A stretch of 64,000 bases of DNA, taken from NCBI RefSeq assembly GCF_017874715.1, contig NZ_JAGGLR010000037.1, positions 1-64,000 of the forward strand, written 5' to 3'. The stretch is from Streptomyces iranensis (GTDB lineage: Bacteria; Actinomycetota; Actinomycetes; Streptomycetales; Streptomycetaceae). This document shows, in pieces, positions 57,106-64,000 of this stretch. Under the pieces are notes generated by a model. The model did not search any database, was not told where the DNA came from, and saw nothing but the letters and a program-made list of their open reading frames with translations. The position numbers and the translations under genes are program-made. Position 1 is the first letter of the stretch, and every line of letters begins with the position of its first letter.

Positions 57106-58622
57106 CGACGAGCGAGACCGCGGAGTCGTCGGCCGCCACTCCGCTCCTCGACCTGCAGGCGCTGGTGGTGGCGGTGCGCAGGCGCCGCCGCCTCTGGTGC
57201 TCCATGGCTCTGCTGGGGCTGCTGGTCGGCGCGGCGATGGCGGTCCTGCTGCCGCCGCCGCCGACCGCGGTGACCAAGGTGCTGGTCGCGCATCAGGAGG
57301 ACCAGCCGAACGACACCGGAACGCTGATCCGCACCGACGCGGCGCTGCTGGGGACCACGCGGATCGCCGACAAGGCCCTGCGGTCCCTCAAGTCCCGGGA
57401 AAAACCGGAAGACTTCCTGCGGGACTACCGGGGCACCGGCCTGACCAACAACCTGCTGCAGATCACTGTGACGGGCGACAGCGACGCGGAAGCGGTGGCC
57501 CGAGCCAAGGCGCTGGCCGATGCGTTCGTCGCGGACCATGTGAGGCGGATGCGGGAGGCCGCGAAAGCCGAGTCCAAGGCCCTGCTCGACCAGCGTGACC
57601 GCGTGCGGGACGAACTCGCCGAGGTCAACAAGGCGATCGGAGACCGATCGCCGGGCAGCGACCCGGAAGCGTCGGCGAGCGTCGAGTCGCTCTTCGCCCG
57701 CCGGGCCGAGCTCAACTCGCGGATGGCCGACTTCGACCAGCGCGCCGCGGAGGCGCGCACCGGCACGCCCCGGATCATCGCAGGCACACAGATCGTGGAC
57801 GCCCCTCGCATGGTGCGGCACTCCCTGCCCAGGACCGCTGCCACCAATGCCGCGATCGGGCTCGTCCTCGGGCTCGTCCTCGGGCTCGCGGTGGCCGCGG
57901 TCGGCACGGTGGTGGCGGACCGCCCCGTGCTGCGCCGGGAGATCGCGGCGAACCTGGGCGCCTCGGTCATCGCGGAGCTGCCCCGCCGGTCGGGCAGGCT
58001 GTGGCAGCGCCGACGGATCCGGGCGGCACGGACGAGGCTCACCGCGTCCCTGGCCCGTACCGTACGCGGCGCCGCGGAACCGGTGTCGCTGCTGGAACTG
58101 GGCTGTGCGCGCAGCACGAGTGTGATCGCCCTGGACCTCGCCAGGGCACTGGCGGCGGAGGGGCCAGTGGTGATCGTCGATGGTCTGCCCGGACCGCAGC
58201 TCGCGAGCCGCCGCCCGAAGCCAGGAGACCCAACCGTGGTCAGCGGTGAGCATGCCGCTGCCGTGCCGGATCAGGAGCGCCGGTTCGGCGTCGGCTCGGT
58301 CGCGCCCGGCACCGCGTGGACCGACCTCCGGTACCTCGGTACCCGGACCGTGCTCGTCGTGCGTGCCGGGCACGGCAGCGCCGCATGGCTGCACACCGTG
58401 GCGCGGCAGCTCGCGGACCAGCGCATTCCGGTGATCGGTGTGGTGCTGATCGACCCCGACCCGCGTGACCGGACCGACGGCACGCTGTGGGACGGGCCGC
58501 ACATCGCGCTGCGGGGCCACGGCGAGCGGCCGGACCGGCGACACGGGATGGGCCAACTACGCACGGAGCGGCTGCCGATGTGGGCCGCACGAGTGACGGA
58601 CAGCGACCAGGAGGCGCGGTAG
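57102..58622 (+). CDS. Second Wzz/BY-kinase-like chain-length protein, degenerate P-loop
   Basis: A 506-residue protein with the same plan: TM1 at about 33-50, a periplasmic-side domain with a long helical stretch (about 145-215), TM2 at about 249-272 (containing a repeated GLVLGLVLGL), and a C-terminal BY-kinase-like domain. The expected Walker A reads LELGCARSTSVIALDLA, lacking the GK[T/S] lysine; VVIVDGLPG stands where Walker A' would be. No Tyr-rich tail is present. It is therefore probably a non-catalytic scaffold. It starts with GTG overlapping the preceding stop. Two such proteins in tandem suggest a heteromeric export or length-control complex. Confidence 0.8.
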   Translation: MTTSETAESSAATPLLDLQALVVAVRRRRRLWCSMALLGLLVGAAMAVLLPPPPTAVTKVLVAHQEDQPNDTGTLIRTDAALLGTTRIADKALRSLKSREKPEDFLRDYRGTGLTNNLLQITVTGDSDAEAVARAKALADAFVADHVRRMREAAKAESKALLDQRDRVRDELAEVNKAIGDRSPGSDPEASASVESLFARRAELNSRMADFDQRAAEARTGTPRIIAGTQIVDAPRMVRHSLPRTAATNAAIGLVLGLVLGLAVAAVGTVVADRPVLRREIAANLGASVIAELPRRSGRLWQRRRIRAARTRLTASLARTVRGAAEPVSLLELGCARSTSVIALDLARALAAEGPVVIVDGLPGPQLASRRPKPGDPTVVSGEHAAAVPDQERRFGVGSVAPGTAWTDLRYLGTRTVLVVRAGHGSAAWLHTVARQLADQRIPVIGVVLIDPDPRDRTDGTLWDGPHIALRGHGERPDRRHGMGQLRTERLPMWAARVTDSDQEAR

Positions 58623-58625
58623 GAC

Positions 58626-60542
58626 ATGTGTGGCATCGCGGGCACCTACCGATGGCCGGACGGGAAGGTCGTGACCGACCGGCTCACCGATACCCTCGCC
58701 CACCGCGGTCCGGACGGGACGGGCCGGTACAGCCACCCCGCCGGTGACGGCGAAGTGCACCTCGGGCACCGTCGGCTGGCCATCGTCGACCTGTCCGGGA
58801 CCGGCGCCCAGCCGATGGTCTCGGGCGGCCTCGTCCTGACGTACAACGGCGAGCTGTACAACGCGCCCGAGCTGCGAGCCGAACTGGCGGCCGCCGGGGT
58901 GCGCTTCCGCGGCACCTCCGACACCGAGGTGCTGCTGGAGGCCTGGCGGCGCTGGGGCACGGACTGCCTGCCCCGGCTGCGCGGCATGTTCGCGTTCGGG
59001 ATCTTCGACGAGCGCACCGGTGAACTGGTCCTGGCCCGCGATCAGTTGGGCATCAAGCCGCTGTTCCTGCTCCGGCGCGGCGAGGGTCTGGTGTTCGCCT
59101 CCGAACTCAAGGCGCTCGCCGCCGTGACCGGCGGGTCGCTGGAGGTGGACCATGCGGCGCTGGTGGCCTCGCTGCTGTACTACTGGGTGCCGGACTCGCG
59201 CTGCGCGTTCCGCGAAGCGGAGAAGCTGCCGCCGGGGAGCTGGCTGCGGTGCCGGCCCGACGGCCGGGTGGACCGCGGCCGGTTCTGGAGCCTCAAGGAC
59301 GTGGCCGCCGAGGGCCGGGAGCGGGCCCGGAGCGGCGAGCAGCCGGACCTCGCCGCCATCGTCGAGGAGTCGACTCGGCGCCACCTGCTCTCCGACGTGC
59401 CCGTGGCGGCCTTCCTCTCCGGCGGTCTCGACTCCAGCTACCTGACCGCGCTGGCGGCCCGCCACCAGCCCGGGATCTCCGCTTACACGATCGGGTTCCG
59501 CGCCGAGGACGCCAGGTTCGAGGCGATGCCGGACGACCTGCGCTATGCCCGGCGGGTGGCCGAGCGGTTCGGCGTCGACCTGCATGAGATCGAGATCGCT
59601 CCGAATGTGCTCGACCTGCTGCCGCGGATGACGTACCACCTGGACGAGCCGATCGGCGACCCCGCCGCGATCAACACCTTCCTGATCTGCTCGGCCGCCC
59701 GGGAGGCCGGGGTCAAGGTGATGCTCTCGGGGATGGGCGCCGACGAGCTGTTCGCCGGTTACCGCAAGCACCTGGCCAACCTGATCGCGCTGCGCTACCA
59801 GCGCGTCCCGCGGCCCCTGCGGCGCGGGGTGTCCAGGGCCGTGGACCGGCTGCCGGTGGCCACGGCCCGCCGGGGGTACCGGTCGGTGCGCTTCGCGAAG
59901 CGATTCCTCTCCTTCGCCGATCTGCCGGAGGAGACCGCGTTCCGGCGCAGCTACACCATGTACGACCAGGACGAGCTGCTCGCCCTGGTCGATCCGGACC
60001 TGGCCGGGACGGTCGAGGACGTGCTGACCGAGCATGCGGATGTCTACCAGGACAACGACCTCGACGACTTCGTCAACCGCATGTGCCTGGGCGACGCCCG
60101 GATGTTCCTGCCGGGTCTGAACCTCGCGTACACGGACCGGTCGAGCATGGCCGCCTCGACCGAGGTACGGGTGCCGTACGTGGACGTCGAGGTGGTCAGG
60201 GCGGCGTTCGCCGTGCCCGGCGATCGCAAGATCGTCGGACGGCAGGGCAAGGCCGTCCTCAAGGAGGCGGCCACCTCGATCCTGCCCCGGGAGATCGTGT
60301 ACCGGCCCAAGGGCCTGTTCAGCGCCCCGTTGCGCGCCTGGATGAGCCGGGATCTGGCACCGCTGGTGCGCGAGGTGGTGCACGACGGGGTGCTCGTCCG
60401 TTCCGGGTTCCTGCGCCGCGACGCGCTGGCTCGGATGGTCGCCGAGGACGCCGCCGGGCAGCGGGACTTCTCCAAGCATCTGTGGCATGTGCTGACCCTC
60501 GAGTACTGGTATCGCGGCGCGACTTCTGGGGAGTTTGAGTGA
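58626..60542 (+). CDS. AsnB-type glutamine-dependent amidotransferase
   Basis: A 638-residue enzyme of the asparagine synthase B family. Cys2 is the glutaminase nucleophile after Met removal, and the class II amidotransferase domain contains HRGPDG, NGELYN and GTSDTEV. The synthetase domain has the PP-loop SGGLDSS (265-271), the LSGMGADELFAGY block and a late LKEA segment. The ATG at 58626 follows the previous gene by 3 nt, with AGGAGG inside it. AsnB homologues inside polysaccharide operons are thought to amidate sugar carboxylates; with a uronate-forming dehydrogenase in the same operon, amidation of a uronic acid is a reasonable inference. Free asparagine synthesis is the alternative. Confidence 0.9.
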   Translation: MCGIAGTYRWPDGKVVTDRLTDTLAHRGPDGTGRYSHPAGDGEVHLGHRRLAIVDLSGTGAQPMVSGGLVLTYNGELYNAPELRAELAAAGVRFRGTSDTEVLLEAWRRWGTDCLPRLRGMFAFGIFDERTGELVLARDQLGIKPLFLLRRGEGLVFASELKALAAVTGGSLEVDHAALVASLLYYWVPDSRCAFREAEKLPPGSWLRCRPDGRVDRGRFWSLKDVAAEGRERARSGEQPDLAAIVEESTRRHLLSDVPVAAFLSGGLDSSYLTALAARHQPGISAYTIGFRAEDARFEAMPDDLRYARRVAERFGVDLHEIEIAPNVLDLLPRMTYHLDEPIGDPAAINTFLICSAAREAGVKVMLSGMGADELFAGYRKHLANLIALRYQRVPRPLRRGVSRAVDRLPVATARRGYRSVRFAKRFLSFADLPEETAFRRSYTMYDQDELLALVDPDLAGTVEDVLTEHADVYQDNDLDDFVNRMCLGDARMFLPGLNLAYTDRSSMAASTEVRVPYVDVEVVRAAFAVPGDRKIVGRQGKAVLKEAATSILPREIVYRPKGLFSAPLRAWMSRDLAPLVREVVHDGVLVRSGFLRRDALARMVAEDAAGQRDFSKHLWHVLTLEYWYRGATSGEFE

Positions 60543-62734
60543 AGCAGGTTGTGCAGAACTACAAGAGCGGCGAGCTGGCGCTGCTCGACGTGCCGGTGCC
60601 GGGGTGCAAGCCGGGCGGTGTGCTGGTCCGCAGCGCCTACTCGCTGATATCCACCGGAACCGAGCTCATGAAGGTGTCCGAGGCCGGCATGTCGATGGTG
60701 GGCAAGGCCCGCTCCCGGCCGGACCAGGTGGCCAAGGTCATGCAGAGCGTGGCCACCAACGGGGTGGGCGCCACCTACCGCAAGGTGATGGGCAAGCTGG
60801 ACTCCTACACACCGCTCGGCTACTCGCTGTGCGGGGTGGTCGAGCAGGTCGGCGCCGGGGTCGACGATGTGAAGGTCGGCGATCTCGTGGCCTGCGCCGG
60901 CAATGAGCACGCGCTGCACGCCGAGCTGAACTGGGTGCCGAAGAACCTCTACGCCCGGGTGCCGGACGGCCTCGCGCCGCGGCACGCGGCCTTCGGCACC
61001 GTCGGGTCGATCGCGTTGCAGGGCGTCCGCCGCGGTGAGCCACAGCTCGGCGACGTGGCGCTGGTCATCGGCCTCGGGCTGATCGGGCAGCTGGTGGTGC
61101 AGCTCCTTGCCGCCTCGGGAGTCCGCGTCGTCGGGGCCGACCCCGACCCGGTGCGCTGCGAGCTCGCCGAGCGCCTGGGCGCGGCGGCCTGCGGCGATCC
61201 CGCCTCCGCGGCCGTGGAGACCGCCGTCGCCGAACTCACCGGCGGTCACGGTGTGGACCAGGTGTATCTGGCCGCCGGAGGCGGCAGCAACCAGCCCGTC
61301 GAGCTGGCCGCCCGGCTGAGCCGGGACCGCGGCCGGGTCGTCGACATCGGCAAGTGCCGCCTGGACCTGCCGTGGAACGCGTACTACGAGAAGGAGCTCG
61401 ACGTCCGGTTCTCCCGCAGTTACGGCCCCGGGCGCTACGACCCGGAGTACGAGCTCGAGGGGCGGGACTACCCGATCGGCTACGTGCGCTGGACCGAGCG
61501 CCGCAACCTGGCGTGCTTCCTCGATCTCCTCGCCCGCGGCAGCGCCGACGTGGAGCCCCTGGTCTCCCACATAGCCGACTTCGATGACGCCGTCGAGACG
61601 TACCAGCGCCTGAAGGACGGCGATCTGAAGGCCGTGGCTGTGCTGTTCCGGTACCCCGACCACCCCGACCGAGCCGCGGAAGCGGGGGCCCCCGAGGTGG
61701 CCGTGCCCGCGGTGCGGCGCGGCGGCGGAGTGTCCACTCCGGCCCGGTACGCCAACGCGTCGGTGCGGCTGGCGTTCGTCGGCGCGGGAAACTACGCGAC
61801 GTCGATGCTGCTGCCGCACCTGGAACGGCGCGACGGCGTCGAGCTGGCCACGGTCGTCACCACTACGGCGCTGTCCGCGGCCAACGCCAAGCGGAAGTTC
61901 GGCTTCGCCGAGGCGACCACCGATCTCGACGCCGTGCTCGGCGACCCGTCCATCGACGCGGTGTTCGTGGTCACCCGCCACAGCTCACACGCCGAACTGA
62001 CCCAAAGGGCGCTACGGGCCGGCAAGGCGGTGTTCGTGGAGAAGCCCCTGGCCCTCACCGAGGGCGAGCTGGCCGGTGTGCTCGCGGCGGTGGAGGAGTC
62101 CGGCAACGACCGGCTGCAGGTGGGCTTCAACCGCCGGTTCGCGCCGCTGCTGCAGGAGGCCAGGAAGCGGTTCGGCTCGCGGACCGGGCCGGGAAACCTC
62201 CGCTATCTGGTCAACGCGGGCCGCCTCGAGCACGGCAGCTGGTACCTCCAACAGGGCACCGAGGGCTCGCGGTTCGCGGGCGAGGGCGGACACTTCATCG
62301 ACACGGTGAGCTGGCTGCTCGGGGCCGACCCGGTCTCGGTGTACGCGGTCGCCACGTCCGGCAACGAGGACTTGCAGGTCGTACTGCGCTACCCGGACGG
62401 GTCCACCGCCACCATCGCTTACGTCACCACCGGCTCGCCGGGCTTCCCCAAGGAGACGCTGGACCTGATCGCGGACGGCAAGGTGCTGCGGCTCGACGAC
62501 TTCGTCCGTGCCGCCGTGTACGACGGCCGCCGCGACCGGTGGGTCAGTTCGCGGCTGCCCAAGGCCCGGGACAAGGGCCAGTCCGCCGAGCTGGCCGCGT
62601 TCATCAAGGCCGTACGGACCGGCGGGCCGATGCCGGTGCCGCTGGAGTCGCTGGTCGCCACCACGACGGCCACCCTCGCCGTGCGGACCGGCCTGGCCGG
62701 CGGTGCGCCGGTGACGTTGGCGAGGGCGCGATGA
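60539..62734 (+). CDS. Bi-domain oxidoreductase (MDR plus Gfo/Idh/MocA)
   Basis: A 731-residue fusion. Residues 1 to about 370 are a medium-chain dehydrogenase-like domain (GYSLCGVVEQVGAGV, Rossmann motif GLGLIGQ). From about 410 a Gfo/Idh/MocA domain begins (VAFVGAGNYA-like motif LAFVGAGNYATS) with the EKPLAL motif and the family's HFIDT segment. Such fusions are common in polysaccharide loci, usually beside heparinase II/III-like proteins, but their reaction is not established; sugar oxidation, epimerisation or deoxygenation are possible. It starts with GTG overlapping the asnB-type stop and its own stop overlaps the next ATG, so it is tightly co-expressed. Confidence 0.88.
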   Translation: MKQVVQNYKSGELALLDVPVPGCKPGGVLVRSAYSLISTGTELMKVSEAGMSMVGKARSRPDQVAKVMQSVATNGVGATYRKVMGKLDSYTPLGYSLCGVVEQVGAGVDDVKVGDLVACAGNEHALHAELNWVPKNLYARVPDGLAPRHAAFGTVGSIALQGVRRGEPQLGDVALVIGLGLIGQLVVQLLAASGVRVVGADPDPVRCELAERLGAAACGDPASAAVETAVAELTGGHGVDQVYLAAGGGSNQPVELAARLSRDRGRVVDIGKCRLDLPWNAYYEKELDVRFSRSYGPGRYDPEYELEGRDYPIGYVRWTERRNLACFLDLLARGSADVEPLVSHIADFDDAVETYQRLKDGDLKAVAVLFRYPDHPDRAAEAGAPEVAVPAVRRGGGVSTPARYANASVRLAFVGAGNYATSMLLPHLERRDGVELATVVTTTALSAANAKRKFGFAEATTDLDAVLGDPSIDAVFVVTRHSSHAELTQRALRAGKAVFVEKPLALTEGELAGVLAAVEESGNDRLQVGFNRRFAPLLQEARKRFGSRTGPGNLRYLVNAGRLEHGSWYLQQGTEGSRFAGEGGHFIDTVSWLLGADPVSVYAVATSGNEDLQVVLRYPDGSTATIAYVTTGSPGFPKETLDLIADGKVLRLDDFVRAAVYDGRRDRWVSSRLPKARDKGQSAELAAFIKAVRTGGPMPVPLESLVATTTATLAVRTGLAGGAPVTLARAR

Positions 62735-64000
62735 CGGTGAGCGCGGGGAGTCCGGGCTGGTACCTGCGGCGGCTGTCCCGGATGGGACCGCGGGAGGTCG
62801 GCGGCCGGGTGGGCGACGCGGTGCGCAGGCGGCGGTGGCGGTCGGCGCGGCCGGACTGCCCCAGCGTGACCGGCGCCCGGTTCACCGCGGTACTGCCCGC
62901 GGGGACGGTCGCCGCGGTGCCACCGGACGCCGCGAAACGTCTCATCGCCGAGGCGGACCGGCTGATGGCCGGGCACGCCGAGTACTTCGGGGTGGACCGC
63001 GACGACCTGGCCGACCCGGACTGGTGGTACGACCCGAAGACCGGACGCCGGGCTCCGTGGGGCTACGCCTTCGACGTGCCGTACCGCGACGAGGACGCGG
63101 TCGGGGACATCAAGCAGATCTGGGAGCCGTCCCGGCATCAGTACCTCACCGTGCTCGCCGCCGCCTACGCGATCACCGGGAACGAGCGGTACGCCGAGCG
63201 AGTGGCCGAGCACCTGCGGTCGTGGTGGACGGCCAACGCGCCGCTGCGCGGAGTGCACTGGACCAGCGGTATCGAGCTGGGGATCCGGCTGCTGTCCTGG
63301 GTGTGGATCCGCCGGCTCCTCGACGGCTGGCCGGGCGTGGCCGGGCTGTTCGAGGGCAACCCGGTGGCGCTGAACCAGATCTGGCACCACCAGCGCTGGC
63401 TGGCCGCCTTCCCGAGCCGGGGGTCGTCGGCGAACAACCACGTCATCGCCGAGGCCGCCGGGCAGTCCGCCGCGGCCTGCGCGTTCGGGTGGTTCCCCTC
63501 CTCGGCGCGCTGGCGAGCCGACGCGCTGCGGTCGCTGGAGCGGCAGCTGCGAAGCAACACCTTCGAATCCGGTCTCAACCGCGAGCTGGCCACCGAATAT
63601 CACGGACTGGTGCTGGAGCTCGGCCTGGCCGCGGTGGCCGAGGCGGATGCCGCGGGCGTGCCGGTCCCCGCGTCGATCCGGCTGGTGCTGCTGCGGATGA
63701 CCGACGCGCTCGCGGCCATCGTGGACGGCCGGCTGCGGCCGCCGCGCCAGGGGGACGCCGACGACGGGCACGGTCTGGTCGTGGACGGCGCGGGCACCGA
63801 CCGCTGGGCCTCGCTGCTGGCCACCGGGGACGCCGTGTTCGGCCGGCTCGCCTGGTGGCCGGCGGTGACCGGCACCGATGTGCGCACTCCGCTGCTGGCC
63901 GCGCTCATCCGGCCGTACCCGAAAGACGGAACCGCACCGGCCGTGACCCGCCCGCCAAGCCGGCCGGCCCATTTCGCCGACGCGGGGCTCACCATCCTGC
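62731..64000 (+). CDS. Heparinase II/III-family protein (5' part)
   Basis: Partial: 423 codons are visible and the frame is open at the window end. An N-terminal helical region is followed by an (alpha/alpha) toroid domain typical of heparinase II/III and alginate-lyase-like proteins. Seen: WHHQRWLAAFPS, NNH at 235-237 (NNHVIAEAAG) and Tyr290-His291, which match the residues used for uronate elimination in the family. The C-terminal beta-sandwich would lie beyond the window. The ATG overlaps the previous stop (ATGA). No signal peptide is evident, so a biosynthetic or editing role at the membrane is as likely as secreted degradation. Its presence supports a uronic-acid-containing polymer. Confidence 0.87.
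   Translation, partial: MTVSAGSPGWYLRRLSRMGPREVGGRVGDAVRRRRWRSARPDCPSVTGARFTAVLPAGTVAAVPPDAAKRLIAEADRLMAGHAEYFGVDRDDLADPDWWYDPKTGRRAPWGYAFDVPYRDEDAVGDIKQIWEPSRHQYLTVLAAAYAITGNERYAERVAEHLRSWWTANAPLRGVHWTSGIELGIRLLSWVWIRRLLDGWPGVAGLFEGNPVALNQIWHHQRWLAAFPSRGSSANNHVIAEAAGQSAAACAFGWFPSSARWRADALRSLERQLRSNTFESGLNRELATEYHGLVLELGLAAVAEADAAGVPVPASIRLVLLRMTDALAAIVDGRLRPPRQGDADDGHGLVVDGAGTDRWASLLATGDAVFGRLAWWPAVTGTDVRTPLLAALIRPYPKDGTAPAVTRPPSRPAHFADAGLTIL

Overview
The window is high-GC actinomycete DNA from a Streptomyces, most likely of the S. violaceusniger/hygroscopicus clade that includes S. rapamycinicus and S. iranensis. The evidence is the G/C-biased third codon positions, GTG/TTG starts, 4-nt stop/start overlaps, rare TTA codons and a giant modular type I polyketide synthase (PKS).

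Region 1 (1-39491) is PKS. It holds the 3' part of one gene (one incomplete module, one complete module and a C-terminal docking domain), followed with an ATGA overlap by a six-module gene of 10,215 codons. The acyltransferase motifs give extender order P-P-A-P-P-A-A-P (P = methylmalonyl, YASH; A = malonyl, HAFH). The reductive loops are DH-ER-KR, DH-KR, KR (dead DH), DH-KR (dead KR), DH-ER-KR, DH-KR, DH-KR, DH-KR. This is the published layout of rapamycin modules 3-10, and the second protein has about the published length of RapB, so I call these rapA (partial) and rapB. The predicted chain covers rapamycin C32 to C16, including the C26 ketone and the C17-C22 triene. rapB has no thioesterase and ends in a docking domain, so the chain must pass to a PKS outside the window (RapC).

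Region 2 (39492-51057) is the right flank. On the minus strand are an SGNH hydrolase, an FAD aromatic-type monooxygenase, a TetR repressor and a two-component pair (kinase and OmpR-type regulator). Divergent to these is a three-gene ABC exporter (two paralogous FtsX-type permeases and an ATPase). Then come a 72-residue EF-hand protein and a divergent SDR oxidoreductase/LysR pair. A TetR repressor, a two-component pair and export genes have been described at the edge of the rapamycin cluster, and these may be those genes, but I cannot confirm it from sequence alone.

Region 3 (about 51100-64000, running off the end) is a separate, tightly coupled exopolysaccharide operon. In order it encodes a WcaJ/WbaP-type initiating sugar-phosphate transferase, an AlgD-like nucleotide-sugar 6-dehydrogenase, a GT4 glycosyltransferase, two Wzz-type chain-length proteins with degenerate P-loops, an AsnB-type amidotransferase, a bi-domain oxidoreductase and a heparinase II/III-type protein (partial). 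It has a long leader with repeated CCTCCC/GGGAGG hairpins, and its first two genes carry TTA codons, suggesting bldA-dependent, development-linked production of an acidic, possibly amidated, uronate polymer.

No tRNA, rRNA, CRISPR array, insertion sequence or phage gene was recognised.
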